From Rubripirellula sp. (GTDB taxonomy: Bacteria; Planctomycetota; Planctomycetia; Pirellulales; Pirellulaceae), in assembly GCA_012270065.1 (NCBI GenBank), contig JAAXJB010000064.1, positions 72,053-136,052 on the forward strand: a DNA stretch of 64,000 nucleotides. The letters are read 5' to 3'. The notes under the pieces were generated by a model that saw only the letters and a list, made by a program, of their open reading frames with translations, made no database searches and was not told the origin of the DNA. Every line of letters begins with the position of its first letter. The first letter of the stretch is position 1. This document shows, piece after piece, positions 35,224 to 44,885 of this stretch. The translations under genes were made by a program, and so were the position numbers.

Positions 35224-37419
35224 ATGAAGGTTGGCAGTGGAGGAGGATTTCGAGCGATCCACTACACCTGGAAAAAAGGACGGGAAGCAGGTGGCCTGCT
35301 GAAACTTTATAAGGCCATGCGCACGCGGAATTCCTGCAAAACCTGCGCACTGGGAATGGGTGGTCAGAAAGGAGGGATGGTCAATGAAACCGGATCGTTT
35401 CCCGAAGTATGCAAAAAATCACTTCAAGCCATGGTTGCCGACATGCAACCGGGAATCGAGCCTGTGTTCTGGCAACAGAACACTATCGAGGACTTGAAAC
35501 GCCTTTCACCGCGTGAATTGGAGAATCTCGGGCGCCTCATTCACCCCATCCGCTACCGCAAAGGCAATACTCACTTCGAAACAGTCACTTGGCAGGAAGC
35601 TTATGAGTCGATTGTCGGAAAGCTAAGGCAAACGGAAGCGGATCGCTCTTTTTGGTATTTCAGCGGGCGAAGCAGCAATGAAGCTGGTTTTCTGTTGCAA
35701 CTCATGGCACGGGTGTACGGTACCAACAACGTCAACAACTGCAGCTATTACTGCCATCAGGCCAGCGGAGTTGGGCTGCAGTCGGCGGTGGGAAGTGGAA
35801 CAGCCACCATTGTTCTTGAAGATGTCGATCAAGCAGACTGCATTTTTGTGATCGGTGGTAACCCCGCAAGCAATCATCCACGCCTGATGACCAGCTTGAT
35901 GCATCTGCGGCGGCGCGGCGGAAAAGTCGTGGTGATCAATCCGGTACGCGAAACCGGCATGGTGAAGTTTCGCGTTCCAAGTGATCCTGTTTCGCTTTTA
36001 AAAGGATCAAAGATTGCCAGCCATTACATCCAACCCCACATCGGCGGTGACCTGGCACTCCTGTGGGGAATCGCGAAAGCTGTCAAACAACTGGATGCGT
36101 TGGATGACGACTACCTTCAGAAATATTGCAGTGACGTTGATCAGTGGCGACAGCGCGTCGAAGAAATAACGTGGGAGGAAATCGAGACTAAATCGGGTGT
36201 ACCGCGGAGCGAAGTTGAGGACATCGCCCGTGTTTATGCCAGTTCAAAACGGTGCGTGTTTGCATGGACGATGGGCATCACCCATCACGCACATGGGGTT
36301 CAGAATGTTCAAGCCATTGCAAATCTGGCTCTCTGTCGGGGCATGGTTGGAAGGGCCGGATGTGGCCTGATGCCGATTCGTGGTCACAGCAACGTGCAAG
36401 GAATCGGCAGCGTCGGTGTGACCCCAAAACTGAAGACACAGATTTTTGATGCCCTGCAAAAGAAATATCAGCTCCAGTTACCTACTTCTATTGGAAAAGA
36501 CACCCTCGAGTGCATGGAAGCAGCGAGCAGATACGAGTTGTCGTTCGGATTTTCACTTGGTGGCAATCTGTTTGGTTCCAATCCTGATTCCGGATTCGCG
36601 GCGGAAGCGCTTTCGCGTCTGGACATGAGCGTCATGTTGAGCACCACGATGAATACGGGCCATGTGAATGGTCTTGCCGCTGAAACCTACATTCTTCCTG
36701 TCCTCGCCCGTGATGAAGAACCCACACCGACGACCCAGGAATCCATGTTCAATTATGTGCGGCTGAGCGATGGAGGCCCCAGAAGGCTGCCGGGTCCACG
36801 GAGCGAAGTCGAGGTCATTGCCGAACTTGGGAAGCGTCTGCTGCCTGAGGCTCAAGGGATTGCCTGGCAGAAAATGCAGGAAACCAGCACCATCCGGCAG
36901 TGGATCGCCGATGTAATTCCCGGATATGAACAGATTGCAGATATCGACAAGACAGGCAAGGAATTTCAGATTGGTGGACGTACCTTCCACGAACCGCAAT
37001 TTGCCACAAATGATGGGCTGGCAAATCTGCATACGCATTCCATTCCGGATCTCAACGGTCGGCAGGATCAGGAATTACGCCTGATGACAGTCCGAAGTGA
37101 GGGACAGTTCAATACAGTGGTATACGAAGAAGAGGACCTTTACCGGAATCAGAAACACCGCGATGTAATCCTGATTCACCCCGATGACCTTCAACGGCTT
37201 GGGCTTGAACATGAAGATCGCGTGGAAGTTCAAAGTAAGACTGGTGTTCTTTCCAATATCCAGGCAAGAAGCTACGAATCGATACGGCCGGGCAATGCCC
37301 TGATGTACTTCCCAGAAGCCAATATTCTCGTTTCTCGGCATACAGATCCGAGCAGCAAAACACCAGCCTTCAAAGGCGTGGTTGTTCGAGTCGTGCCCAT
37401 TCCAAATCAGCCCGGCTGA
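35224..37419 (+). CDS. FdhF/YdeP-type molybdopterin oxidoreductase
   Basis: The product is about 731 aa (a GTG one codon earlier is possible; GGAAAGG lies just upstream). It matches the YdeP-like 'alpha subunit' family of bis-MGD oxidoreductases: 'SCKTCALGMGGQKGGM' near residues 36-51, 'DRSFWYFSGRSSNEAG', a Cys at the expected Mo-ligand position in 'NNCSYYCHQASG', 'IFVIGGNPASNHPR', 'MPIRGHSNVQGIGSVG' and the C-terminal molydopterin-binding domain ('HRDVILIHPDDLQRLGL'). There is no N-terminal 4Fe-4S CxxCxxxC cluster motif of the formate dehydrogenase type. The substrate is unknown; E. coli YdeP is linked to acid resistance. No Tat signal is seen, so it is cytoplasmic. Confidence 0.92.
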   Translation: MKVGSGGGFRAIHYTWKKGREAGGLLKLYKAMRTRNSCKTCALGMGGQKGGMVNETGSFPEVCKKSLQAMVADMQPGIEPVFWQQNTIEDLKRLSPRELENLGRLIHPIRYRKGNTHFETVTWQEAYESIVGKLRQTEADRSFWYFSGRSSNEAGFLLQLMARVYGTNNVNNCSYYCHQASGVGLQSAVGSGTATIVLEDVDQADCIFVIGGNPASNHPRLMTSLMHLRRRGGKVVVINPVRETGMVKFRVPSDPVSLLKGSKIASHYIQPHIGGDLALLWGIAKAVKQLDALDDDYLQKYCSDVDQWRQRVEEITWEEIETKSGVPRSEVEDIARVYASSKRCVFAWTMGITHHAHGVQNVQAIANLALCRGMVGRAGCGLMPIRGHSNVQGIGSVGVTPKLKTQIFDALQKKYQLQLPTSIGKDTLECMEAASRYELSFGFSLGGNLFGSNPDSGFAAEALSRLDMSVMLSTTMNTGHVNGLAAETYILPVLARDEEPTPTTQESMFNYVRLSDGGPRRLPGPRSEVEVIAELGKRLLPEAQGIAWQKMQETSTIRQWIADVIPGYEQIADIDKTGKEFQIGGRTFHEPQFATNDGLANLHTHSIPDLNGRQDQELRLMTVRSEGQFNTVVYEEEDLYRNQKHRDVILIHPDDLQRLGLEHEDRVEVQSKTGVLSNIQARSYESIRPGNALMYFPEANILVSRHTDPSSKTPAFKGVVVRVVPIPNQPG

Positions 37420-37554
37420 ACCCGCAGCGCGTGTTTCACGCAATCCCAGTGAAACAGCCTGTCGGAATTTAACGTCGACGTGTCGTATCAATTCCTGCTA
37501 TTGGAAGGATTCTGGCTCTGGATACCGTTGCGCGCCTGGCGCAACCCCGCGAAG

Positions 37555-40134
37555 ATGGAACCTTCAATGATCGACCTGCCTGGTATTTCTGTTCAATTTC
37601 TGGGTATGCCTCTGTCGTCTGCCGCACTTTTCCTGTTAGCAGGGCTGCTACTCGGTCATCTGCTCTGGTATCGGGAGCGCAGCAAGAAAAGCTCTGATGA
37701 ACCGGAACTGGAATCACGCTACATCAAACTCCGGAGTTCACTCAAACAGCGCAAGGTGCAACTCAGGGAACTGCAAAAACAGCATGAATCCGTAAGCGAG
37801 GATTTGACCATCCTTCAAAAGGCACACTCGACCCTTCGATCCAAGAATAAGCGACTGGAACAGCTTTCGAGAAGTTCGCGGGACGAATTGAACGAGTTCC
37901 GCCATGCGCTCAACGATACTGAAATAAAACTGGCGAGTGAAGAAAAAAGAAACCAGACAGTGATCGGTCAATTGCAGGAGTTGATCGAGACGAATACAAA
38001 TCTCGTCAGCGAAAATAAAAACCATCAACACGGCTTTCAGCTGCTGGAGAAGCAATATCAGGAGTGTCTGGCAGACCTTGAAGCAACTCATGTTGAAATC
38101 GCAAAGTTGCAACAGCGTGCCGATGAAACCGAAACGGAGTCGAAACAGCAACAGCAGTTGATCAGCGATCTGGAGCAACGAAACATCGTTCAGGATGGAA
38201 CGCTGAAAGAAACAGAGGAAGCATTGCAAAGAACCCAACAGGATCTGGTAGCAAGATGCAAAGACCTTGATGCTATTCAGATTGATCGAGAGCAGTTGGA
38301 AGAAAACGTGCAGCAGCAGCACAAAAAGATCAACGAGCTTGAAACCGATCTTGAAATGGCAACCCGGATTCAGATGGAGCGGGATGAGTTCGCAAATGAT
38401 CTGGCTGAGGCTGCAAACTCACTGTCAGAACAAAGACAGACACTCGAGCAATGTGAAGCCACACTTGAGCAGAAAAATGCACAAATCCACGACATGGAAA
38501 AATCCATCGAGACAACCACGCTGCAACTGGCGGAAGTTCAGAAACACCGGCTGCAACTGGAGCAATTCAATGAGGCCTGCCAAAACCGCCTTGATGAACT
38601 GGAAAGTCTATTCAATGAAAAGTCAACAGAATGCCAGAGTCTCTCAATAGCACTGGGGACCGCTCGAGTCGAACAGACAGAAGCACAGGACCAAATCCAG
38701 ATTCTGCTCAATGATCAGAAACAGGCCAAAACGAGGCAGACTGTCCTACGTACCAAAATCACTGATTTACAGAGACTTGTCGAACAGCAGGAACAGCAAC
38801 TTCATGACGTGAATGCTCTTCGTGAAGAAGCAAATGCCCAGACACTTGAACTTTCCCAAACCAGAAAAGAACTGGCCAATGAAACTGCGAACGTTGCAAA
38901 ACTGCAACAACAGCTGGCTGCATGGACTGAAAATCACCAACAGTTGGAAACAGCACAAGCCACGATACAACAATACCATCACCGCAATTCAGCCAACGAA
39001 AGCGTGATTCTTCAGCAGGAAGCCCAGATCACAACGCTGAGACAGAGAGCCAGCGATTTGGAAAATCTGGAATCTGGACTTAAACTCAAACAGGCTGAAG
39101 TCGAACAAGCCACCAGTGAAATTGAAATTCAAAAGGGAAACGTCCTGAAAGTCGATCAAGCACTTCAAGACAATGAGGCCGAACTGGCTTCTGCCATTGC
39201 CGAAATCCATCTGATGGAAAAACGGATTGAAACAATGTCCGAAGAGTTTGTCTCACTTGCAACGGATAATGAACTGTTATCCGCTGACCACAAGCAATCT
39301 GCCAGCGAAATAATCCAACTGCGGGCCAAGCTGGAAGAATTCCAATCGAGTCATCAGTTGCTCGAAAAATCCACCATGGAGTTACTGACAGTCCAGCAAG
39401 AACGTGATCAGCTGGTCAAAACAAGAGATGGTCTCGAAGCAACAGTCAGTCGACTCGGTAATCAGATCACGACCCATCTCACTGAAACCAGAGAGATCAG
39501 GGAATGTCTATCACAGAAAACGGAGGAGTACAGGAAACAGGAAGAAGGTTTTCACCAGGCGGTCGCTTCCCGGGAAGCGACAATCGCTGAATTGAAACTA
39601 CAACTTGATGACAGAATAAAACAGCATGATGCTGCTGTTGATGACTTGGCGATGAAAACTGTCACAATGGACGATCAGCAACTGAAGATCGAACAATTGA
39701 CGAGTGCACTCGAAAACATGGAGAGTGCTCACGAGGAAACGGAAAAGCTCGAAGCCGGAATACAGGAGCTTGAAAAACAGCATCAAGAACTGATCCATGA
39801 TTACAACCTCGGAAAAAACCGGATTGCCGAACAAAACCACGAAATGGAAAAACTGACAGCAGAACTCAAGACTCTCGAATCAGATCGAGTCGAGCGCGAT
39901 CAACTGCAATTGGAAGTTACAGAATTGAAATCGCATATCGAGTGTCTGCGCGAAGAACTGGAAGACAGTCTGGACAGCAACGCTCAAGGGCAGGACCGTT
40001 TGCGCAACCTCGAAAACCAGTTACACGAGCACGTCCAGAAGATTCGAGAACTGCGTCGGCATCGTAGTTCCCCATCTTCGGGTGAAACCGACAGTCCCGT
40101 CATCAAGCCCGAATCCGATCGCAAAGCTGCTTGA
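37555..40134 (+). CDS. membrane-anchored giant coiled-coil protein
   Basis: From ATG 37555 the product is about 859 aa (GTG 37480 and ATG 37567 are alternatives). One transmembrane helix near residues 17-37 ('SSAALFLLAGLLLGHLLWY') is followed by a basic stretch, and then about 780 residues of nearly unbroken coiled coil rich in Glu, Gln, Leu and Lys, with repeated heptads such as 'LEQCEATLEQKNAQIHDMEK'. A short polar tail ends it. The topology puts the rod in the cytoplasm. No SMC-type ATPase head is present. Such a rod could be a scaffold for cell shape, nucleoid or membrane organisation, but that is inference. Eukaryotic-like similarity would be compositional only. Confidence 0.8.
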   Translation: MEPSMIDLPGISVQFLGMPLSSAALFLLAGLLLGHLLWYRERSKKSSDEPELESRYIKLRSSLKQRKVQLRELQKQHESVSEDLTILQKAHSTLRSKNKRLEQLSRSSRDELNEFRHALNDTEIKLASEEKRNQTVIGQLQELIETNTNLVSENKNHQHGFQLLEKQYQECLADLEATHVEIAKLQQRADETETESKQQQQLISDLEQRNIVQDGTLKETEEALQRTQQDLVARCKDLDAIQIDREQLEENVQQQHKKINELETDLEMATRIQMERDEFANDLAEAANSLSEQRQTLEQCEATLEQKNAQIHDMEKSIETTTLQLAEVQKHRLQLEQFNEACQNRLDELESLFNEKSTECQSLSIALGTARVEQTEAQDQIQILLNDQKQAKTRQTVLRTKITDLQRLVEQQEQQLHDVNALREEANAQTLELSQTRKELANETANVAKLQQQLAAWTENHQQLETAQATIQQYHHRNSANESVILQQEAQITTLRQRASDLENLESGLKLKQAEVEQATSEIEIQKGNVLKVDQALQDNEAELASAIAEIHLMEKRIETMSEEFVSLATDNELLSADHKQSASEIIQLRAKLEEFQSSHQLLEKSTMELLTVQQERDQLVKTRDGLEATVSRLGNQITTHLTETREIRECLSQKTEEYRKQEEGFHQAVASREATIAELKLQLDDRIKQHDAAVDDLAMKTVTMDDQQLKIEQLTSALENMESAHEETEKLEAGIQELEKQHQELIHDYNLGKNRIAEQNHEMEKLTAELKTLESDRVERDQLQLEVTELKSHIECLREELEDSLDSNAQGQDRLRNLENQLHEHVQKIRELRRHRSSPSSGETDSPVIKPESDRKAA

Positions 40135-40370
40135 TGACCCATTCAAATTGAAACAGATGATTCCCAAACGAATCATTGCCCGGTGGAATGGACAGCCGCG
40201 AATACCGTTTTGCCAACCACCAAGTCAGTTTCAGGCATTGACGGCAATCCACAGACAGCCTGCCTTGTCTTGACCTCAGTAACCTGGAGAGAGCCGCGCG
40301 GAAGATTCGTTGTCTGGATCCCCAATGCTGCCACTGGGTACCATTGCGTGTTCCGCCAATCAAACCTGGA

Positions 40371-41484
40371 TCATGATTCCTGGGATGTCTTTCCTGCTTT
40401 CAAGCGAAGAAATGCGTCAAAGAATCCCTGAAGCTCGCTTCCATCAAGCACGCTGTTGAAATTGCCAACATAGTGTCCAGTACGGGAATCCTTGACCCGT
40501 TGGTCCGGATGAAGGAAATAGTTCCGAATTTGACTTCCAAAGCCGGTACGCGCCTGCGTTTCATATTTCTTGGCTTCTTCGGCTTCGCGTTTTTCTTCTT
40601 CAAGCCGCGCCATTTTTGCCCGCAACATTTTCCACGCAGTCGCTCTGTTCTGATGTTGACTACGTTCATTCTGACATTGAACAACCGTGTTGGTAGGGAT
40701 ATGCGTCAATCTGATCGCGCTGTCAGTCTTATTGACATGCTGACCACCGGCGCCTCCAGCACGGTAACGATCTTCCCTCACGTCTTTCTCTTCAATATCC
40801 ACCTCAATTGAATCATCAATTTCTGGTGACACACTGACTGCTGCAAAGCTGGTTTGTCGTTTTCCCTCACTGTTGAAAGGACTGATTCTCACCAGCCGGT
40901 GCATGCCTTCTTCACCCTTGAGGTAGCCGTAGGCCATCGGACCACGCACAGCAATGGAAGCATGATTGATGCCGGCCTCTTCATTTTCCTGCCGATCAAG
41001 CAGGTCAATGCTGTAACCTTCACTCACAGCCCACGCTGAATACATGCGCAACATCATGTCTGCCCAGTCGTTGGCGTCAGTTCCACCATCCCGGGCATTG
41101 ATCGACAGGATCGCACCGGCCGAATCATTGGGACCATTGAGAAGTGCTTTGAGTTCAAGTTCTTCCAGAATCTTTTCCAGACGGACAATCTCACCCGTCA
41201 CCTCTTCAGCAATCGACTCGTCCTCTTCTGCCATCTCAAATAGCGCAGCGAGGTCTTCAACGGATGAAGTCAGTTCATCCATAGGACCTACGATGGATTT
41301 GAGCGATTTGAGATCCGAGACGGTTTTTTGCGCCGAATCGTTATCGTCCCAAAAGCCGGGATCCCCCATTTTCACTTCAATTCGCTTGATTTCTTCCTGT
41401 TTGGAAGCGTAGTCAAAGAGAGTCTCCGAGCTGTTTCAGACGCTCGTGAATCTCATTACTGCGATTAACCAATTCAGCATCCAT
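40371..41484 (-). CDS. prfB: peptide chain release factor 2, made by programmed +1 frameshift
   Basis: RF2 reads UAA and UGA stop codons. The gene is in two frames. The first starts at ATG 41484 and encodes 23 residues ('MDAELVNRSNEIHERLKQL...') ending at an in-frame TGA (41413-41415). The second frame continues with 'DYASKQEEIKRIE' and the rest of RF2, including 'SPF' (stop-codon recognition) and 'GGAGGQHVNKTDSAIR' (peptide release), giving about 370 aa, normal for RF2. The junction reads CTT TGA C, as in the autoregulated E. coli gene, preceded by GGAG five bases upstream. Low RF2 favours frameshifting. ATG 41502 is an alternative start. It converges on the coiled-coil gene and diverges from mnmA. 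Confidence 0.95.
41412..41428 (-). promoter_or_regulatory. prfB programmed +1 frameshift site
   Basis: On the minus strand the sequence reads CGGAG-ACTCT-CTT-TGA-C. CTT TGA C is the conserved RF2 slippery site, and GGAG is a Shine-Dalgarno-like stimulator. The spacer (5 nt) is 2 nt longer than in E. coli. The TGA is 41413-41415. Confidence 0.9.
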
Positions 41485-41639
41485 TCTCGTCACGGTCTCC
41501 ATGCGTATGATGGTAAGGGTGGAAATTCGGTCGCGGCGACAATCGAAAACAGCAGCAATCGAAAACTGATGAATGGCAATAGCCCCCTCGCAAAGGCGAT
41601 GGGATCCAATCGAAACCAATCACTGGAGTTGAAATATAC

Positions 41640-42779
41640 ATGGCCCGAGTCGTTCTCGCGATGAGTGGAGGCGTGGATTCCAGCGTCGCTGCCCACTTGC
41701 TCCTGAAATCCGGTCATGAAGTGATTGGTGTTTTCATGCGCCATGGGGAAGAATCCAGTCAGGCTTGTCGAGTGGAAGAGGGAAAAACCAGCCTTCCCGT
41801 TCTCAGTGGAATGGCTCAGGGCAGAGCCGACCACAAACAGGGATGCTGCACGGCATCGGATGCAGCTGATGCTCGACGCGTGGCCTCTCGCATGAACATT
41901 CCGTTCTATGCTTTGGATCTGCAGGAAGATTTCCGCCGCATTGTCGACTATTTTGTGGACGATTATCTGGAAGGTCGTACGCCCAATCCATGCGTAAGAT
42001 GCAACCAGTGGATCAAATTTGGACGACTCTTCGACTACGCCGATGGTGTCGATGCTGAGTTCGTTGCCACAGGCCACTATGCCCGGAAAATATCGAGTCC
42101 CGGGAATCCAAATTCACACGAACTTCATCGAGGCCTCGATTCCCGAAAAGATCAGTCCTACGCGCTGTTTGGCATCAGGCCCGACTTGCTTGCCCGCATG
42201 CTGCTGCCGGTCGGTGGCTTCGAAAAACCCAGAATCCGTGAAATCGCCGAAAATCTGGAGCTTGGAGTCGCTGGCAAAAAAGACAGTCAGGAAATCTGCT
42301 TTGTGACGCAAGGCCACCACAGTGACTTTGTTCGAGCCCGAGAACCGCAACGGGCCGCGAACACCAGTGGTCAAATTGTGACCACTGACGGTGAAATAGT
42401 CGGACAACACGCTGGCTATGAAGCTTTTACGATCGGACAACGCAAAGGATTGGGGGTAGCCATGGGTACACCCTTTTTCGTGACTGAGATCAACCCCGAA
42501 ACCAATCAAGTCGTGATCGGGTCGAAAGAACAGCTGGCAAAGCCGGGCCTGACGGCCAATGACGCAAATTGGCTGGTAGAACCATCAACCCTGCCGCGTC
42601 AGGTCTCCGTCCAGATTCGCTACAACGCTCCACCACAGCCAGCAGAAATCCGGCTGGATCCTGATGACCAAACCCGTTTTTCTGCAGTTTTTGCGCAGCC
42701 ACAACTGGCAATCGCTCCCGGTCAAGCAGCGGTTGTCTACGATGGCACCCGGGTTCTCGGCGGCGGTTGGATCGTTTGA
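41640..42779 (+). CDS. mnmA: tRNA-specific 2-thiouridylase
   Basis: The 379-aa product thiolates U34 of Lys, Glu and Gln tRNAs. It shows the PP-loop 'AMSGGVDSSVAAHLL', the catalytic Cys motif 'NPCVRCNQWIKF', 'ATGHYARK', 'KDQSYALFGI' and 'KKDSQEICFVTQG' with the second Cys, then the C-terminal beta domain. An insertion of about 25 residues after 'RHGEESS' (about 37-62), with 'KQGCCTASDAADARRVA' following, is like other planctomycete/cyanobacterial forms. The persulfide would come from a cysteine desulfurase such as the one at the right edge. It diverges from prfB. Confidence 0.96.
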   Translation: MARVVLAMSGGVDSSVAAHLLLKSGHEVIGVFMRHGEESSQACRVEEGKTSLPVLSGMAQGRADHKQGCCTASDAADARRVASRMNIPFYALDLQEDFRRIVDYFVDDYLEGRTPNPCVRCNQWIKFGRLFDYADGVDAEFVATGHYARKISSPGNPNSHELHRGLDSRKDQSYALFGIRPDLLARMLLPVGGFEKPRIREIAENLELGVAGKKDSQEICFVTQGHHSDFVRAREPQRAANTSGQIVTTDGEIVGQHAGYEAFTIGQRKGLGVAMGTPFFVTEINPETNQVVIGSKEQLAKPGLTANDANWLVEPSTLPRQVSVQIRYNAPPQPAEIRLDPDDQTRFSAVFAQPQLAIAPGQAAVVYDGTRVLGGGWIV

Positions 42780-43067
42780 ACCCGCTCCAGCATGGGTTTT
42801 CTGTCACACACTTACCGTCCCACCTGCGGTATGTTTGAACCACCTGTCAAAGGAAAGGGTGACGTCATAACCCCACCACATGGCACAATTGATTGGGGTC
42901 ATCGACCGGTATCCTTCCGAAAAACGTTTGCCGTGAACCGTTCTCAAGATTACAGTTTGGGTGATTAATCAACACAACTTTTCTGGGCCCATTGCCTGCT
43001 GTGTGCAAAACACCGTTGCCCGTTTTGAGGCCCCATCTACATCTTTCTGGGGGAGGATGCTTCCGCG

Positions 43068-43856
43068 ATGAAAACATATGCATTGACCACCATGGCACTT
43101 GCCTTGGCAGCTCTGAGCAGTCTTGGCATGGCGCCCGCCCATGCCCAAAGTTCAAGTGCTATCCTGGCCGAAACCTACGGTGAGGGTGTACACGCCTACA
43201 ACAGTGGGCGGCTGAGTGATGCTCTCAACTTCTTTTCCCTTGCAATCGACAACGGAAGCCAGGATCCGCGAGTCTTCTACTATCGCGGAATCGTCAATCA
43301 GGTCTCAGGACGACCGGAAGACGCCGAGAAGGACTGGCAGGCTGGGGCCGTCATTGAAGCGTTAGCCGGATCCAATCCATCGATTGGTCGTTCGTTGGCA
43401 AGGTATCAAGGTACTGGTCGGATCCAACTTGAAAAGATCCGCCAGGCGGCACGCATCAAGGCTCTTGCTGAGGCAAACGCAAGATCGAAACAACGTTATG
43501 GTGAAATTGGTGCCACACCGGAAAACGCAGGAGCTTTTAAGCCGGCACCTCGCGTCCGACCCCAAGCGGTGGTTCCCCCACCAAAACCACCAGTGGCAAC
43601 CAACCCATTTGCCTCTGGCACACTCGGGCAGGGTACTGCAGAGAAAATGGACAATGATGCTCTGGCCGGTGCCATGAAAGAGCCTTTTGATGAAAAGCCT
43701 AAGCCAGCAGCTGGCGCGGCACCTGCTGCCGCTGGTGGTGGTGATCCATTTGGTGGTGGAGGTGCGGCCGGTGGCGGTGCTGACCCATTCGGTGGTGGAG
43801 GTGCGGCCGGTGGCGGTGCTGACCCATTCGGCGGCAGCAATCCATTCGGAAACTGA
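43068..43856 (+). CDS. secreted TPR-like protein with Gly-rich repeat tail
   Basis: This 262-aa protein has a signal peptide (cleavage near 'HAQSS', about residue 25), then one or two TPR-like units ('YNSGRLSDALNFFSLAIDNG', 'YYRGIVNQVSGRPEDAEKDW', about 40-95), a basic helix, a Pro-rich linker and a tail of repeated 'GGGGAAGGGADPFGG' ending in 'NPFGN'. A GGGGGAGG ribosome site precedes the ATG, one of the few strong ones in the window. A strong terminator follows. Function unknown; the tail may be a flexible or sticky surface segment. Confidence 0.8.
   Translation: MKTYALTTMALALAALSSLGMAPAHAQSSSAILAETYGEGVHAYNSGRLSDALNFFSLAIDNGSQDPRVFYYRGIVNQVSGRPEDAEKDWQAGAVIEALAGSNPSIGRSLARYQGTGRIQLEKIRQAARIKALAEANARSKQRYGEIGATPENAGAFKPAPRVRPQAVVPPPKPPVATNPFASGTLGQGTAEKMDNDALAGAMKEPFDEKPKPAAGAAPAAAGGGDPFGGGGAAGGGADPFGGGGAAGGGADPFGGSNPFGN
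43752..43829 (+). repeat. 39-bp in-frame tandem repeat in the Gly-rich tail
   Basis: Two identical 39-bp copies lie at 43752-43790 and 43791-43829, flanked by partial copies. Each encodes 13 residues (GGGGAAGGGADPF). Exact identity at the DNA level points to recent expansion by slippage, so copy number may vary between strains. Confidence 0.92.
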
Positions 43857-43894
43857 TTCTGTCCGACAAAAGACGATCATCCGGAACAACAATC

Positions 43895-43933
43895 GACGGC
43901 GAACAGATTTCACTGTTCGCCGTCTTTTTTTTT
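43895..43933 (+). terminator. Rho-independent terminator
   Basis: A perfect 12-bp stem (GACGGCGAACAG and CTGTTCGCCGTC, loop ATTTCA) is followed by nine T. It lies 39 bp after the stop of the Gly-rich protein gene and should end its transcript. Confidence 0.95.
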
Positions 43934-44060
43934 GGATCCGAATTGAACTACACTTCCTTCGCAACTCGAAACAAAAGCTCTGTTCTTGTCCTTCATTGCA
44001 TTCGTGGAATGCTTCCGAACGACCTTTCTTCTGACAACCTCTTAACACAATGGGTCTGAC

Positions 44061-44741
44061 ATGATTCGATTCCTGTACCTCGGCATGGTCTTTTGTGGCA
44101 TGGTCATTTGTCTGATGAGTCAGTCATCAGCTCAAAATCAGAAAACCAAATCACCGAAAGGGGTCGCCATCGCCAACCAGGGAACACCTGTCATTGATGC
44201 AGAAATTGATGATAGCTGGAAGAAATGCCCAAAGTTCCGCGTCAACCAACCCATCGCCGAATTGCTGGAAATTGACGCCAAAGAAATGGCAACAGCTACG
44301 GTTAGGTTGTTATGGGATGAAAAACATCTTTACGTACTGTGGGTTGTCAAAGACTCGATGTTATCTGCAGAAGCTGGTGACGATTGGGCTCAAGATTCAG
44401 TGGAACTGTTTCTGGACCAGAATCAGGCGAAATCCACCACCTACGAAGCTGATGATGCGCAGTACCGGGTCAATTATGAAGGCAGGATCTCAGGACAGGG
44501 CACTGGTTACGCAGAAACGGACATCAAGGCCGTCACAAAAAAGAACAAAATGGGATACATCGTTGAAATGGCGATTCGAACCCATGCTGCCGACATGAAG
44601 TCAGGTACCACGATGGGAATCGAATTCCAAGTCAATGACGAGCGTGATCGTGCACAACGTGATGCAATCGCAAAATGGTTCCACACCGAGGATGACTCGT
44701 GGAATGACACATCCACGTTTGGAACGATCCAGCTGAAGTAG
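44061..44741 (+). CDS. secreted CBM9-like domain protein
   Basis: This 226-aa protein has a signal peptide (about residues 1-25, 'MVICLMSQSSAQN') and one CBM9-like/DUF1083 beta-sandwich: 'IDAEIDDSWKKCP', 'VRLLWDEKHLYVLWVVKD', 'DSVELFLDQNQ' and 'MGIEFQVNDE' are typical. Such domains bind sugars or haem-like groups in secreted enzymes; here it stands alone. It has its own leader after the terminator at 43933. Ligand unknown. Confidence 0.88.
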   Translation: MIRFLYLGMVFCGMVICLMSQSSAQNQKTKSPKGVAIANQGTPVIDAEIDDSWKKCPKFRVNQPIAELLEIDAKEMATATVRLLWDEKHLYVLWVVKDSMLSAEAGDDWAQDSVELFLDQNQAKSTTYEADDAQYRVNYEGRISGQGTGYAETDIKAVTKKNKMGYIVEMAIRTHAADMKSGTTMGIEFQVNDERDRAQRDAIAKWFHTEDDSWNDTSTFGTIQLK

Positions 44742-44844
44742 TTGCCGGTATCCAGCCCTCACCTGACATGCCAGGTCTGCAGCCAATCCTGCATGTTTGG
44801 CGAATAATGCCATCTCACGCACGGAAACCGGAACCACAGTCTGA

Positions 44845-44873
44845 CAGGCTGGTATCGTTTACCGACCAGCCTG
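44845..44873. terminator. inverted repeat between convergent genes, possible terminator
   Basis: A perfect 9-bp inverted repeat (CAGGCTGGT ... ACCAGCCTG) with an 11-nt loop lies between the convergent CBM9 and symporter genes. There is no T-tract on either side, so termination is only suggested by position. Confidence 0.45.
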
Positions 44874-44885
44874 CGGCAAAGGCAT

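Noticed and set aside
43496-43840. Pro/Ala-rich minus-strand frame
   Set aside because: It is the antisense image of the Gly-rich repeat tail of the plus-strand gene.
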